This document shows positions 17,553 through 26,390 of a stretch of 50,314 nucleotides of DNA, one piece after another; positions within the stretch are counted from its first letter, which is position 1, and every line of letters starts with the position of its first letter. A model generated the notes under the pieces. It saw nothing but the letters and a program-made list of their open reading frames with translations, ran no database searches and was not told where the DNA came from. Both the position numbers and the translations under genes were made by a program. Source of the stretch: Lachnospiraceae bacterium NK4A144 (GTDB lineage: Bacteria > Bacillota > Clostridia > Lachnospirales > Lachnospiraceae); NCBI GenBank assembly GCA_000424365.1, contig AUJT01000028.1:1-50314 (forward strand), in the 5' to 3' direction.

Positions 17553-18476
17553 ATGGATTACACATCATTATCAGACAGCATGTCACTTATGACAAATGGA
17601 ATACAGCTAATGGTGAGCTTTGTAACAATGATCTTGGCATACATCGGTCTTTGGAATATGTTTTCCAAGGCAGGAGTTGAGGGCTGGAAGTGCATCATAC
17701 CGTATTACAATACGTATGTTATCGGACAGATCTCGAAAAAAGAAAAACTTGCAAAGATACTGATCATCATTCAGGTAATATCGGTAGTGGTTATTACAGC
17801 ATTTGTATGCTCTGCAATTGTTATAGGCGTTAATACCGTGAATTATGAAGATGTGAATGTATTTGCACTGGTCATCATGATCATTTCAGGTATAGCAACT
17901 ATAATGTTTGTGACTGCGGAAAAGATCATGGAAATCATCCTTCATTATAACCTTATGAAATCTTATGATGCACCTACAGTATTTCTGATCCTGGTCATCA
18001 TGTTCCCGTATGTGGCATGGTTGATCCTGGGATTTAGTAAGAAATATCTGTATAACGGAGGATATGGGGATTTTAACAACAGAACCGGAGCGAATCTTTA
18101 TAACACAGGAAATTTCAATCAGCAGAATAATTATAATAACGGATATTATTCACAGAATCAGAACTATGGTCAGCAGAATGGATATTATTCACAGAATCAG
18201 AACTATGGCCAGCAGAATGGGTATAATACTCAGAATCAGAACTATGGACAGCAGAATGGATATAACACACAGAATCAGAACTATGGCCAGCAGAATGGGT
18301 ATTATTCACAGAATCAGAACTATGGACAGCAGAATGGGTATTATTCACAGAATCAGAGCTATGGTCAGAGAAATGGGTATACTTCATACAATGAGAATAG
18401 CAGCGTGAACATGGATAGTTCATCTGATAATGAAACAGATAATTCAGAGAGCCGTGATGATACATTCAACCTTTGA
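17553..18476 (+). CDS. Small multi-pass membrane protein (DUF5684-like) with a Q/N/G/Y-rich tandem-repeat tail
   Basis: A 307-aa protein. The first 170 residues parallel the preceding gene (GLWNMFSKAGVEGWKCIIPYYNTY and WLILGFSKKYLYNGGYG). The C-terminal tail holds six 13-residue repeats of the pattern YYSQNQNYGQQNG and ends in an acidic, Ser-rich segment. The tail is predicted to be disordered, prion-like in composition, and cytoplasmic or surface side is not decided. The ATG at 17553 is chosen because GGAGGAG lies just upstream; the earlier in-frame ATG at 17538 overlaps that site. No function is known. Confidence 0.8.
   Translation: MDYTSLSDSMSLMTNGIQLMVSFVTMILAYIGLWNMFSKAGVEGWKCIIPYYNTYVIGQISKKEKLAKILIIIQVISVVVITAFVCSAIVIGVNTVNYEDVNVFALVIMIISGIATIMFVTAEKIMEIILHYNLMKSYDAPTVFLILVIMFPYVAWLILGFSKKYLYNGGYGDFNNRTGANLYNTGNFNQQNNYNNGYYSQNQNYGQQNGYYSQNQNYGQQNGYNTQNQNYGQQNGYNTQNQNYGQQNGYYSQNQNYGQQNGYYSQNQSYGQRNGYTSYNENSSVNMDSSSDNETDNSESRDDTFNL
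18144..18377 (+). repeat. Six tandem 39-bp repeats coding 13 residues each
   Basis: Six copies of a 39-bp unit, each coding YxxQNQNYGQQNG with small changes (YS, NT; the last has SYGQRNG). The unit is a multiple of three, so copy-number change would keep the frame. The units differ at several synonymous sites, so the array is not freshly duplicated throughout. Confidence 0.95.
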
Positions 18477-18488
18477 GTATTAGGAAAG

Positions 18489-18519
18489 CCTCGTCGGGAG
18501 AGAACCCGGCGAGGTTTTT
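18489..18519. terminator. Terminator between convergent genes
   Basis: CCTCGTCGGG pairs with CCCGGCGAGG (one G-U), followed by five T. It lies between the repeat-tail protein and the convergent PPK2 gene. Confidence 0.85.
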
Positions 18520-18520
18520 G

Positions 18521-19390
18521 TCATTCGTTTTCAAGGAGATCACGATAGGTTTGCAGGTTGTCCGTTTCCTCAGCGGAAAGTGTCGGAGGTGAAGCTCCGA
18601 TTTTCTTAAAGGTGGTGATCAGGATTTCAGAAAAAATATAACGGGTGTACCATTTATCATCTGCCGGTATTACAAACCATGGACTATCTTCGGTTGCTGT
18701 TTTATTGATCACATTTTCATATTTATCCAGGTAAGTATCAAAAACCTTTCTCTCGTCGAGATCTGCTTTCTCAAATTTCCAGTTCTTTTCTTTCAGTTCT
18801 ATCCGTTCAAGAAGCCGTTTCTTCTGTGTTTCTTTTGAAAGATGCAGAAAGATTTTTATGATCCTGTAACTGTTTTCATACAGATATTCTTCGAAATGAT
18901 TTACCTGATCTATTCGTTTGGATATAAATTTATCTTCATTTACATTTATTATCCTGTCTGCCATGGGATAGGTCTTCATCAGGTGTTTAACGTCTGCAGT
19001 TACGATATCTTCATAATAACTCCTGTTATAAATGGTGATCTCTCCGCGTCTTGGCAGAGCTTTATTTATACGCCACAGATAATCATGCTCGAGTTCCTCA
19101 GGCGAGGGGCGTTTTAGGCAGCATACGGAAACACCCTGAGGATTCATTGAGGATGCGACATGACGTATCAGTGAATCTTTTCCGGCGGCATCCATGGCCT
19201 GCAGGACGATAACAAGTCCTTCTTTTCTATATGAGTAAAATGTATGTTGAAGTTCGCTCAGGCGGATAAGATTTTTCTCGTATTTTTTTAAGATATCTTT
19301 TTTATCACCGGCGGCTTTTCTGCTGTCTGTGGGTATATCCTGAAGTTTACATTTTTTTGATCCATCAAAGCGAAACCTGCTCATGTCCAT
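18521..19390 (-). CDS. Polyphosphate kinase 2 family protein (polyphosphate:nucleotide phosphotransferase)
   Basis: A 289-aa protein with the PPK2 pattern: Walker A VLQAMDAAGKDSLIRH near residue 62, then YLWRINKALPRRGEITIYNRSYYEDIV with the conserved Arg/Tyr of the lid and Walker B region. PPK2 enzymes transfer phosphate from polyphosphate to nucleoside mono- or diphosphates. The single-domain length fits classes I or III; which nucleotide it uses cannot be read by eye. The start has AAAGGAG 9 nt upstream. It is monocistronic by appearance. Confidence 0.9.
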   Translation of the reverse strand: MDMSRFRFDGSKKCKLQDIPTDSRKAAGDKKDILKKYEKNLIRLSELQHTFYSYRKEGLVIVLQAMDAAGKDSLIRHVASSMNPQGVSVCCLKRPSPEELEHDYLWRINKALPRRGEITIYNRSYYEDIVTADVKHLMKTYPMADRIINVNEDKFISKRIDQVNHFEEYLYENSYRIIKIFLHLSKETQKKRLLERIELKEKNWKFEKADLDERKVFDTYLDKYENVINKTATEDSPWFVIPADDKWYTRYIFSEILITTFKKIGASPPTLSAEETDNLQTYRDLLENE

Positions 19391-19529
19391 AAATTTTTCT
19401 CCTTTGCCGAAGTCAGATCTGCAAGGGCAAGCGATGAAAAGATAGATGTCGTGCCTGTAAATATACTTCTTAATGTTTATCGGATAAAAGAGTGATGAAT
19501 GTTAAATAGAAAAGGTTAAAAATTTAACT

Positions 19530-19557
19530 TTGTTTTTTAGCGTTGACGTTTTATAAT
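19530..19557 (+). promoter_or_regulatory. Promoter of the fructose-bisphosphate aldolase gene
   Basis: -35 TTGTTT (19530-19535), a 16-nt spacer, and a perfect -10 TATAAT (19552-19557). It leaves a leader of about 70 nt before the ATG. Confidence 0.65.
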
Positions 19558-19636
19558 GTCTTTGAACCCTGTGAAAAGAAATGTGAGTTATTCATCTTTT
19601 CATCAAACACAAGTTCAAGTATAGGAGTGTAAGAAA

Positions 19637-20500
19637 ATGTTAGTATCTGCAACAGAAATGCTTAAAAAAGCAAAGGAAGGCCACTATGCAGTAGGTCAGT
19701 TCAACATCAACAACCTTGAGTGGACAAAGGCTATTCTGCTGACAGCAGAGGAGCTCAAGAGCCCTGTTATCCTTGGTGTATCCGCTGGTGCTGGTAAGTA
19801 TATGACAGGTTTCAGCACAGTAGCAGCAATGGTTAAGGCTATGGATGAGAGTCTCGGAATCACTGTTCCGGTTGCTCTTCACCTTGATCATGGTACATAT
19901 GATAACTGCTATGACTGCGTAAAGGCTGGATTTACTTCCATCATGTTCGACGGATCTCACTACGATATCGAGGAGAACGTTGAGAAGACAACTGAGCTCG
20001 TACATGTTGCTCACAAGCTTGGTCTTTCTATCGAGGCTGAGGTTGGCGGAATCGGCGGAGAAGAAGACGGTGTTGTAAGTGCCGGCGAGTGCGCTGATCC
20101 TGAAGAGTGCAAGAGAGTTGCTGATCTTGGCGTTGATATGCTCGCTGCAGGTATCGGTAACATCCATGGTAAGTACCCTGCTGATTGGGCTGGACTTCGT
20201 TTCGATGTTCTTGACAACATTCAGGCTAAGACAGGTATAATGCCGCTCGTTCTTCACGGTGGTACAGGTATCCCGGATGATCAGATCAAGAAGGCTATCA
20301 GCCTTGGTGTATCCAAGATCAACGTAAACACAGAGTGCCAGCTTGTATTTGCTGAGGCTACTCGTAAGTATGTTGAGGCTGGTAAGGACCTTGAGGGTAA
20401 GGGCTTCGATCCTCGTAAGCTTCTTGCACCGGGCTTTGACGCTATCAAGGCTAAGGTTAAGGAGAAGATGGAGCTTTTCGGATCTGTTGGAAAGGCTTGA
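19637..20500 (+). CDS. fba: Class II fructose-1,6-bisphosphate aldolase
   Basis: A 287-aa zinc-dependent aldolase of glycolysis and gluconeogenesis. The class II signatures are present: ALHLDHGTYDNC with the zinc-binding His and catalytic Asp, EAEVGGIGGEEDG, the zinc His in GNIHGKYP, and LHGGTGIPDD with the third zinc His. INVNTECQ matches the phosphate-binding end. Codon use is strongly biased, as for a highly expressed gene. AGGAGTG lies upstream and a strong terminator follows. The family also includes tagatose-bisphosphate aldolases, but isolation from galactitol or tagatose genes favours Fba. Confidence 0.95.
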   Translation: MLVSATEMLKKAKEGHYAVGQFNINNLEWTKAILLTAEELKSPVILGVSAGAGKYMTGFSTVAAMVKAMDESLGITVPVALHLDHGTYDNCYDCVKAGFTSIMFDGSHYDIEENVEKTTELVHVAHKLGLSIEAEVGGIGGEEDGVVSAGECADPEECKRVADLGVDMLAAGIGNIHGKYPADWAGLRFDVLDNIQAKTGIMPLVLHGGTGIPDDQIKKAISLGVSKINVNTECQLVFAEATRKYVEAGKDLEGKGFDPRKLLAPGFDAIKAKVKEKMELFGSVGKA

Positions 20501-20535
20501 GTCTAAACTCTGCACTTGTTCATACGAATATAGAA

Positions 20536-20568
20536 AACCCCGGACTGAGAAATCGGTCCGGGGTTTTT
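20536..20568 (+). terminator. Intrinsic terminator of fba
   Basis: AACCCCGGAC pairs perfectly with GTCCGGGGTT, followed by T. It also faces the end of the convergent EamA gene. Confidence 0.9.
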
Positions 20569-20581
20569 GTACTTAATTCTG

Positions 20582-21520
20582 TTATGACTTTTGCTTACGA
20601 AATACGGTTATTATGCCGATGCATACGAATATCAGGGCAAGTATTCCATAGATGCTGAAAGCTTCATTTTGCTCGTGTAGAAGTACAGCAGACAGGAGAA
20701 CACCTACCAGTGGATTAATGAAACCAAAGACTGCTATACGACTTACATCATTGTGGCTTAGGAGCAGTCCCCAGAGAGTGTAGGCTGCGGCGGAGATAAA
20801 AGCCATGTAAAACAGCAGCAGGACGGCAAGAGGCGTAGTGAGCTCCAGATGACCTCCGGCAAGGAAACCGAAGATCGCCATTATAAGGCCGCCTCCTGTA
20901 AACTGCCATCCGCTTAGTGCGACAGCATTTTCGCCTTTGGAAAAGATCTTTATGAAATTTGCGGCAGCGGAGGCCATCAGGGTAGAAATGAGGATAAAGC
21001 CCTCTCCGGTGAGAGATAGTGTTCCTGTATTCTGTCCCGGGATCTGTACGATAATTACTCCAGCAAAACCAAGCACACATCCGAGAACTTTTGTGAGCGT
21101 CAGTTTTTCAAAGCGAAATATAAAGGCCGCGGCCAAAAGAGTTAAGAAAGTGGCGGAAGCCTCTATTATTGAGCTTGCCACGCCTGATGCGTGTGCGAGT
21201 CCTATATAAAAGAAAAAGTACTGTCCGACTGTCTGTGTCATCATAAGGATGATAACGTATTTGATCGAAGCAGGTTTTATGAGCAGTGGTGATCTTTGAC
21301 GGAAGCTGCCAAAGAGGAGTACCATGATACCTGCAAAGAAGAATCGGATGCCGGCAAAAAGCATTTGAGAAGCGCTGTCTCCGGAGGCGATATTCATTAG
21401 AGAATAGCCGACTTTTATGCTGGGAAAAGCTGATCCCCATAGGAATGTCGCAAAGAATGCGGCGGCAAGGATCACAGGTGTTTTAGTCCAAATTATTGTG
21501 TTATCTGTTTTGGTATTCAT
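20582..21520 (-). CDS. EamA-family (DMT superfamily) transporter
   Basis: A 312-aa integral membrane protein with ten hydrophobic segments in two EamA halves (AFFATFLWGSAFPSIKVGYS at the start and GFINPLVGVLLSAVLLHEQ in the second half, both typical). Such proteins export or exchange metabolites such as amino acids; substrate unknown. The start at 21520 (MNTKTDN) is chosen because AAAGG lies upstream; an in-frame ATG 28 codons earlier would add a non-hydrophobic tail without a ribosome site. Confidence 0.9.
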   Translation of the reverse strand: MNTKTDNTIIWTKTPVILAAAFFATFLWGSAFPSIKVGYSLMNIASGDSASQMLFAGIRFFFAGIMVLLFGSFRQRSPLLIKPASIKYVIILMMTQTVGQYFFFYIGLAHASGVASSIIEASATFLTLLAAAFIFRFEKLTLTKVLGCVLGFAGVIIVQIPGQNTGTLSLTGEGFILISTLMASAAANFIKIFSKGENAVALSGWQFTGGGLIMAIFGFLAGGHLELTTPLAVLLLFYMAFISAAAYTLWGLLLSHNDVSRIAVFGFINPLVGVLLSAVLLHEQNEAFSIYGILALIFVCIGIITVFRKQKS

Positions 21521-21646
21521 TATGTAAACCTTTCCGGTGTTGATATATATCGGGGTCAGATGCAGACCATTACAGAGAATAGAACATTTAAGGTAATGAG
21601 TCAAGAAACTGTGGTTAACATAAAGTGAGATGAAGAGGAGGGTTCT

Positions 21647-22129
21647 ATGCAGAATAGTGTCAGAACTTTCGATGATTTTGGCTTAAAAGGTAATAGAGAT
21701 GCTGCGAGATATATAGTACCGAGGCCGGAGGCAGTTCTTCATTTCGGCGATATGTCATATATGGGGATTCTGGTTGAGAAGTTATTATCTATCATAAAGG
21801 GTAATTCCGTCTGCCTTATCCATAGTATTGATGGAGGACTGACTGCTATTACGCATAATTCGGGCGGGCAGTATTTTAAGGTGGCATGGGCGGCAGAGGA
21901 AGTGAGAGATCAGGCGCATTTAGAGGCGGCTGTACGATATGCTGTTAATTCTTCAGAATCCGAGCATTTTCTTATTATGTACGAAGTCAGGGAGGGAGAT
22001 TTCAGGTTTGTGGTTGATCCGGATATAAGAGCTGACGAGGATCCCGGAGACATATTTAATGTTGCACTAGATGATATTCCGATCGAACTTGGTATAGCGT
22101 CAAAGATGAAAATAAATTTAAATGATTGA
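21647..22129 (+). CDS. Uncharacterised small protein
   Basis: A 160-aa soluble acidic protein I do not recognise. No signal, membrane segment or catalytic motif is visible. FRFVVDPDIRADEDPGDIFN near the C-terminus is the most striking stretch. GAGGAGGG lies 5 nt before the start and a terminator follows the stop, so it appears to be a real single-gene unit, divergent from the EamA gene. Confidence 0.75.
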   Translation: MQNSVRTFDDFGLKGNRDAARYIVPRPEAVLHFGDMSYMGILVEKLLSIIKGNSVCLIHSIDGGLTAITHNSGGQYFKVAWAAEEVRDQAHLEAAVRYAVNSSESEHFLIMYEVREGDFRFVVDPDIRADEDPGDIFNVALDDIPIELGIASKMKINLND

Positions 22130-22137
22130 TGAGTTTG

Positions 22138-22167
22138 AAGGCTGTTCCTTTTGGGAACAGCCTTTTT
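22138..22167 (+). terminator. Intrinsic terminator
   Basis: AAGGCTGTTCC pairs perfectly with GGAACAGCCTT across a 5-nt loop, then T. Confidence 0.9.
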
Positions 22168-22257
22168 ATGCGAAACTTGTTTAAGGTTGTGTTAAAATAG
22201 CTTTGCGTGACTTTTTATATCAAATGAGTCATGATCATATTTGTGGAGGTACATGAA

Positions 22258-22941
22258 ATGAAAAAGAAAGTAATAAATGTCCTGATCTCGTTAGTTTGTG
22301 CAGCGTCTATGCTGACGCTCACTGCGTGCGGAGGCAGCAAGGCAGGAAGTGATGCGGAAGCATCAGGCACAGCAGCAGAGACTGAGGCTGCGGGTTCAGA
22401 AGAAGGTGAAGCCGCAGATGGTGGATCAGAAACGGAGTATACAGGAAAAAAATATGAAGCTGTGATCAAGGTGAAGGATTATGGCGATATTAAAGTGGAT
22501 CTGTATGCTGACGCGGCTCCGATATCAGTTGAGAACTTTGTAAAGCTCTCAAAAGAAGGTTTTTATGATGGACTGACATTCCATCGTATCATCAGCGGCT
22601 TTATGATCCAGGGCGGAGATCCGCTCGGAAACGGTACAGGCGGCTCAGATGAGAGTATTAAGGGCGAATTTGCATCAAATGGAGTAGAGAATAACCTTTC
22701 TCACACAAGAGGTGCTATTTCAATGGCGCGTTCAGCAGATCCTGACAGTGCAAGCTCACAGTTCTTTATCGTTCATGAAGACAGCGAATTCCTTGACGGA
22801 GAGTATGCCTGCTTTGGATATGTGACAGAGGGGATGGATGTAGTCGATAAGATATGTGAAAACACACCGGTTCAGGATGATAATGGTACTGTTGCATCAG
22901 AGGATCAGCCGGTTATCGAGAGCATCACGATCACTGAATGA
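22258..22941 (+). CDS. Cyclophilin-type peptidyl-prolyl cis-trans isomerase, lipoprotein
   Basis: A 227-aa secreted protein. A signal peptide with lipobox LTLTAC (Cys about residue 24) is followed by an acidic low-complexity linker, then a cyclophilin domain with [42 protein letters not shown] and the C-terminal [14 protein letters not shown]. It should catalyse prolyl isomerisation of exported proteins outside the membrane. The ATG at 22258 is chosen because GTGGAGGT lies upstream and because it puts the signal peptide at the N-terminus. Confidence 0.92.
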   Translation: MKKKVINVLISLVCAASMLTLTACGGSKAGSDAEASGTAAETEAAGSEEGEAADGGSETEYTGKKYEAVIKVKDYGDIKVDLYADAAPISVENFVKLSKEGFYDGLTFHRIISGFMIQGGDPLGNGTGGSDESIKGEFASNGVENNLSHTRGAISMARSADPDSASSQFFIVHEDSEFLDGEYACFGYVTEGMDVVDKICENTPVQDDNGTVASEDQPVIESITITE

Positions 22942-22977
22942 TAGTCATACGTATGAGATTTGCGGTACGAGGTAAAT

Positions 22978-24039
22978 ATGGAAGAACAGCAGAAGCATAA
23001 GAGGCGTCCGCATTACAGCGGGAAATATCCTAAGAAATTTAATGAGAAATATAAGGAACATGACCCGGAAAAATATGCAGACACTATTGAAAAAGTAATC
23101 TCAAAGGGAAGCACTCCTGCCGGTATGCATATTCCGATCATGGTGCAGGAAATCCTCGAGGTTCTGGATATAAAGCCGGGCGAAAAAGGTCTGGACTGCA
23201 CTCTGGGATACGGCGGACATACAACAAAGATGCTTGAAAAGCTTGAAGGGCAGGGGCATCTGTATGCATTAGATGTGGATCCTATCGAGATAGTAAAGAC
23301 AAAGGCTCGTATTGCAGACCGTGGATTTGGCGACGATATTTTTACAGCGATACAGACAAACTTCCGAAATATCGATGAAGTAGCTGAGAAATACGGTCCG
23401 TTTGACTTTTTGCTGGCAGATCTCGGTGTATCGTCGATGCAGATAGATGATCCTAGCCGTGGTTTTTCCTATAAGACCGATGGACCGTTGGATCTGAGAC
23501 TGGATCCTGAGCATGGAGAAAGCGCCGCAGAAAGAATTCTTAAGCTGGATGCGGATGAGCTTGCAGGAATGTTTATAGAAAATTCCGATGAACCGTATGC
23601 AGTTGAGATAGCTGATAAGATCGCTTTCTATAAAAAATGCGGAAAGAGTTTAGATACTACGACCGCACTCAGAGAATTAATAGAAGGTGTTATTGTTATG
23701 CAGAAGGACATTCGCGGTCTATCAGATAAAGAGAAAAAGGATGCCGTGAAAAAGTCCTGTGCAAGAGTATTTCAGGCACTGCGAATAGACGTAAACAGTG
23801 AATTTGAGGTGCTTTACGAATTTCTGGAGAAGCTTCCGGGTGTGTTGGCATCGGGAGGAAGAGCTGCTATTCTGACTTTCCATTCGGGTGAAGACAGACT
23901 TGTGAAGAAAGCATTTAAGCAGTTAACATCCACAGGTGAATATGAGTCAAATAAGGATGTGATCCGACCTACACCGGAGGAAAACTTCCGAAATCCGAGA
24001 GCGCATTCCACAAAGCTGAGATGGCTGCGTAAATTATAA
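22978..24039 (+). CDS. rsmH: 16S rRNA (cytosine-1402-N4) methyltransferase RsmH, second type outside the division cluster
   Basis: A 353-aa S-adenosylmethionine-dependent methyltransferase. After a basic extension of about 50 residues, HIPIMVQEILEVLDIKPGEKGLDCTLGYGGHT gives the family start and SAM site. DLGVSSMQIDDPSRGFSYKTDGPLDLR and ILTFHSGEDRLVK are RsmH signatures. Canonical RsmH is about 310 aa and lies in the dcw cluster with mraZ and ftsL. Here the neighbours are a cyclophilin and proC, as known for a second RsmH copy in some Clostridia. Start chosen at the ATG after GAGGT; an upstream TTG is less likely. Confidence 0.9.
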   Translation: MEEQQKHKRRPHYSGKYPKKFNEKYKEHDPEKYADTIEKVISKGSTPAGMHIPIMVQEILEVLDIKPGEKGLDCTLGYGGHTTKMLEKLEGQGHLYALDVDPIEIVKTKARIADRGFGDDIFTAIQTNFRNIDEVAEKYGPFDFLLADLGVSSMQIDDPSRGFSYKTDGPLDLRLDPEHGESAAERILKLDADELAGMFIENSDEPYAVEIADKIAFYKKCGKSLDTTTALRELIEGVIVMQKDIRGLSDKEKKDAVKKSCARVFQALRIDVNSEFEVLYEFLEKLPGVLASGGRAAILTFHSGEDRLVKKAFKQLTSTGEYESNKDVIRPTPEENFRNPRAHSTKLRWLRKL

Positions 24040-24148
24040 GAAGCGTGCAAAAAATAAGAATTATGAAATGCCTGGTGAGCGAATTGGATAGGCTTCGGGC
24101 ATCTGGCAACATTTGGTCATATATAAACTGGCGTTTATGGAGGCATAT

Positions 24149-24943
24149 ATGAAGATCGGATTTATCGGCTGCGGAAATATGGCAGGTGCAATGATACAGG
24201 GTATCCTTGATTCCGGGAAATGTAAAAATGATGAAGTGATAGCATCAAACAGATCGGAAGAAAAGCTTAATGATAAGAAAGAAAAGCTCGGAATACATGT
24301 GACTACAGATAATAGAGAAGCGGCAAAATTTGCGGATATCATTTTTTTGTCCGTAAAGCCGCAGTTTTATGAAAAAGTGATCGAAGAAATAAGGGATGTT
24401 GTTACGGAAGAAAAGATAATAGTGACAATAGCACCGGGAAAGACTCTGGCGTGGCTCAAAGAGAAATTTGGAAAAGAATTAAAGATCATCCGTACCATGC
24501 CAAATACACCAGCTATGGTAAAAGAAGGAATGATGGGAATGTGCGCGAACGAACGTGTTTCATCGGATGAAATAGAGATGGTGCGCGATATCTGTGATGG
24601 ATTTTCTAAAACAGAGGTGATCCCGGAAAATCTTATGGATGTAGTAACGGCTGTTAGTGGAAGTTCTCCTGCATATGTATTTATGTTTATCGAAGCTATG
24701 GCTGATGCGGCGGTTGCCGGGGGAATGCCGAGAGCGCAGGCATATACTTTTGCAGCTCAGGCGGTGCTTGGAAGCGCAAAGATGGTACTTGAGACAGGAA
24801 AACATCCCGGAGAACTGAAGGATATGGTCTGCTCCCCTGCAGGAACCACGATCCAGGCTGTAAGAGTTCTCGAAGAAAAAGGTCTGAGAAGCGCTGTATT
24901 TGAATGTATGGAAAAGTGCCTGGAAGTATCAAGGAAGATGTGA
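24149..24943 (+). CDS. proC: Pyrroline-5-carboxylate reductase
   Basis: A 264-aa enzyme for the last step of proline synthesis, reducing pyrroline-5-carboxylate with NAD(P)H. The Rossmann start KIGFIGCGNMAGAMIQGIL and the C-terminal signature (AVSGSSPAYVFMFIEAMADA, then MPRAQAYTFAAQAVLGSAKMV) are clear, and the length is standard. The ATG at 24149 follows ATGGAGGCATAT; an upstream in-frame TTG and ATG would add a tail that contains the ribosome site. Confidence 0.95.
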   Translation: MKIGFIGCGNMAGAMIQGILDSGKCKNDEVIASNRSEEKLNDKKEKLGIHVTTDNREAAKFADIIFLSVKPQFYEKVIEEIRDVVTEEKIIVTIAPGKTLAWLKEKFGKELKIIRTMPNTPAMVKEGMMGMCANERVSSDEIEMVRDICDGFSKTEVIPENLMDVVTAVSGSSPAYVFMFIEAMADAAVAGGMPRAQAYTFAAQAVLGSAKMVLETGKHPGELKDMVCSPAGTTIQAVRVLEEKGLRSAVFECMEKCLEVSRKM

Positions 24944-24954
24944 GACAAAGAAAA

Positions 24955-24990
24955 CGGTGTCAAATCTACGAAGCTGCAGATTTGGCACCG
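24955..24990. terminator. Bidirectional terminator between convergent genes
   Basis: CGGTGTCAAATCT pairs with AGATTTGGCACCG (one mismatch), with an A-run before and T-rich sequence after. It separates proC from the convergent binding-protein gene. Confidence 0.8.
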
Positions 24991-25016
24991 CTATTATTTT
25001 ATGATATGGGGCTGTT

Positions 25017-26027
25017 TCAGTCTCCCTCAACTCCGTCATAAACATAAGCTGAGAGTTCTCCGGGAGCCTCGTTTGTGATGAAATCATTGTCATCCATGAA
25101 CTTGGCAAGAGTGATCACTCCGCCGACCTTTGATGAATATTCGACACCGTCACGGCTCATCCAGTCTTTCATGGTCTCGGCATCCTTGTCATTGACCTTT
25201 GCAAGGATCTCGGCAGTTTCATCAGGGTTTTCCTCGATGAACTTCATTGCCTCATCGGTTGCCTTTACAACTGCCTGGTAGAGCTCAGGGTTGTTGTCGT
25301 GGAGAGATGTGGATGCAAGACCTACGATAAAGGAATTGCCCTGAGGCCATACTGTGCTGAAGTCATATACTTCGTGGAGATCAGCATTATCATCTTCCTG
25401 GAAAGTATATGGTGCAGATGTTAAGTGAAGAGCTACACTTCCTGAAAGAAGTGAAGACATTCCATCCGGATGTGCCATTGCTGCGATGTTATTATCGAGC
25501 GCATGTGCATCACCAAGTTCTTTTTCACATGCCATAGCGAGAAAAAGATGCTGGATACTTCCGACATTTACGAGAGCGATCTGATCTGTGCTCTGAATAT
25601 CGGAGAGAGAGTTTATATCAGCTTTGTTTGTATAAAGCTTATTGGGAATAGATGAAACATTGCTGTAAATCTTGTACTGAACACCGCTTGTGATTCCGGT
25701 AATAGCCGGTGCGATACCCATTGCGCCGACATCAAGCTGACCGGAAGCAAAGGCTTCGTTGATCGCAGATCCGGAATTAAGGGTAGTCCATTCAACGTTA
25801 ACGTCGCCGTCATAATTCTTTTCGATGAGGCCCTTTTCCTGCATGATAGCATAGGGTGCATAGGCAAGACCGTACTGAACTGCGAGGCGGAGAGTTGCGG
25901 TTTCACCTTTTGAGGAAGTGCTGCCGGAAGAACCGGAAGAAGCTCCGGATGCGCCGCCGCAGGCTGTGAGAGATGCAGCAAGTACAGCAGATAAAAGAAC
26001 GGATGTGATTTTCTTTAATGATATCAT
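25017..26027 (-). CDS. ABC transporter substrate-binding lipoprotein (SsuA/TauA/NMT1-like)
   Basis: A 336-aa binding protein. The signal peptide ends in lipobox SLTAC (Cys about residue 22), followed by a Gly/Ser linker. The mature part TLRLAVQYGLAYAPYAIMQEKGLIEKNY and LNSGSAINEAFASGQLDVGAMG is typical of the SsuA/TauA/NMT1 fold for sulfonates, taurine, nitrate or pyrimidine precursors; the ligand is not decided. It follows the ATPase gene on the same strand after a 363-bp gap that contains a palindromic repeat element. Confidence 0.88.
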   Translation of the reverse strand: MISLKKITSVLLSAVLAASLTACGGASGASSGSSGSTSSKGETATLRLAVQYGLAYAPYAIMQEKGLIEKNYDGDVNVEWTTLNSGSAINEAFASGQLDVGAMGIAPAITGITSGVQYKIYSNVSSIPNKLYTNKADINSLSDIQSTDQIALVNVGSIQHLFLAMACEKELGDAHALDNNIAAMAHPDGMSSLLSGSVALHLTSAPYTFQEDDNADLHEVYDFSTVWPQGNSFIVGLASTSLHDNNPELYQAVVKATDEAMKFIEENPDETAEILAKVNDKDAETMKDWMSRDGVEYSSKVGGVITLAKFMDDNDFITNEAPGELSAYVYDGVEGD

Positions 26028-26053
26028 GTTTTCCCTTTCTTAGTTAGATATGA

Positions 26054-26247
26054 ATGATGTAAGGGTCAAAAGTAAATTTTGCCCCTTACTGATGTCACGG
26101 ATTGCTTCATTGCTACGCAATTCCCGCAATCCTAAAACACTCGCATTCCGCGTAATAACGCTACTTGCTTGTGTTTTGCGGGTTCCAAGGTCGCAATCCT
26201 CTTTGTGCAAGCACAATCGGATTTTGACCTTTTGACCCTGACATCAT
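26054..26247. repeat. Palindromic modular intergenic element, full copy (family a), inside an ABC operon
   Basis: A 194-bp element with ends ATGATGTAAGGGTCAAAAG and CTTTTGACCCTGACATCAT. In order it forms a hairpin AAGGGTCAAAA/TTTTGCCCCTT, a hairpin GGATTGC/GCAATCC, a hairpin AAAACAC/GTGTTTT around CTCGCATTCCGCG, and a hairpin AATCC/GGATT around TTGTGCAAGCACAA. The left end can pair either with its near partner or with the far right end. It lies between the ATPase and binding-protein genes, so it is probably transcribed on the minus strand. Confidence 0.88.
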
Positions 26248-26390
26248 ATGAAGCTTTGTGTAAAGTTGTAACTATTATGAAGAGTTACATAAAGTTCAAA
26301 GTTACGTGTGAAGTTACTGATCTATAACAGTGAATCATAATCAATAACCAATAGTATTATAAGTGTTGATTGATCACTGTCAAGAAGAGC

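Noticed and set aside
18144-18377. Tandem array considered as a CRISPR
   Set aside because: The units are contiguous without spacers and are in frame with an upstream domain; no cas genes are present.
18064-18465. Repeat-rich frames on both strands over the tandem array
   Set aside because: They are other-frame readings of the 39-bp repeat; the frame with the membrane domain and a good start is the real one.
19640-20515. A 291-codon minus-strand open frame opposite the aldolase gene
   Set aside because: The plus strand encodes a clear class II aldolase. The long antisense frame is a by-product of its strong codon bias; it has no ribosome site and is Ser/Leu/Cys-rich without a motif.
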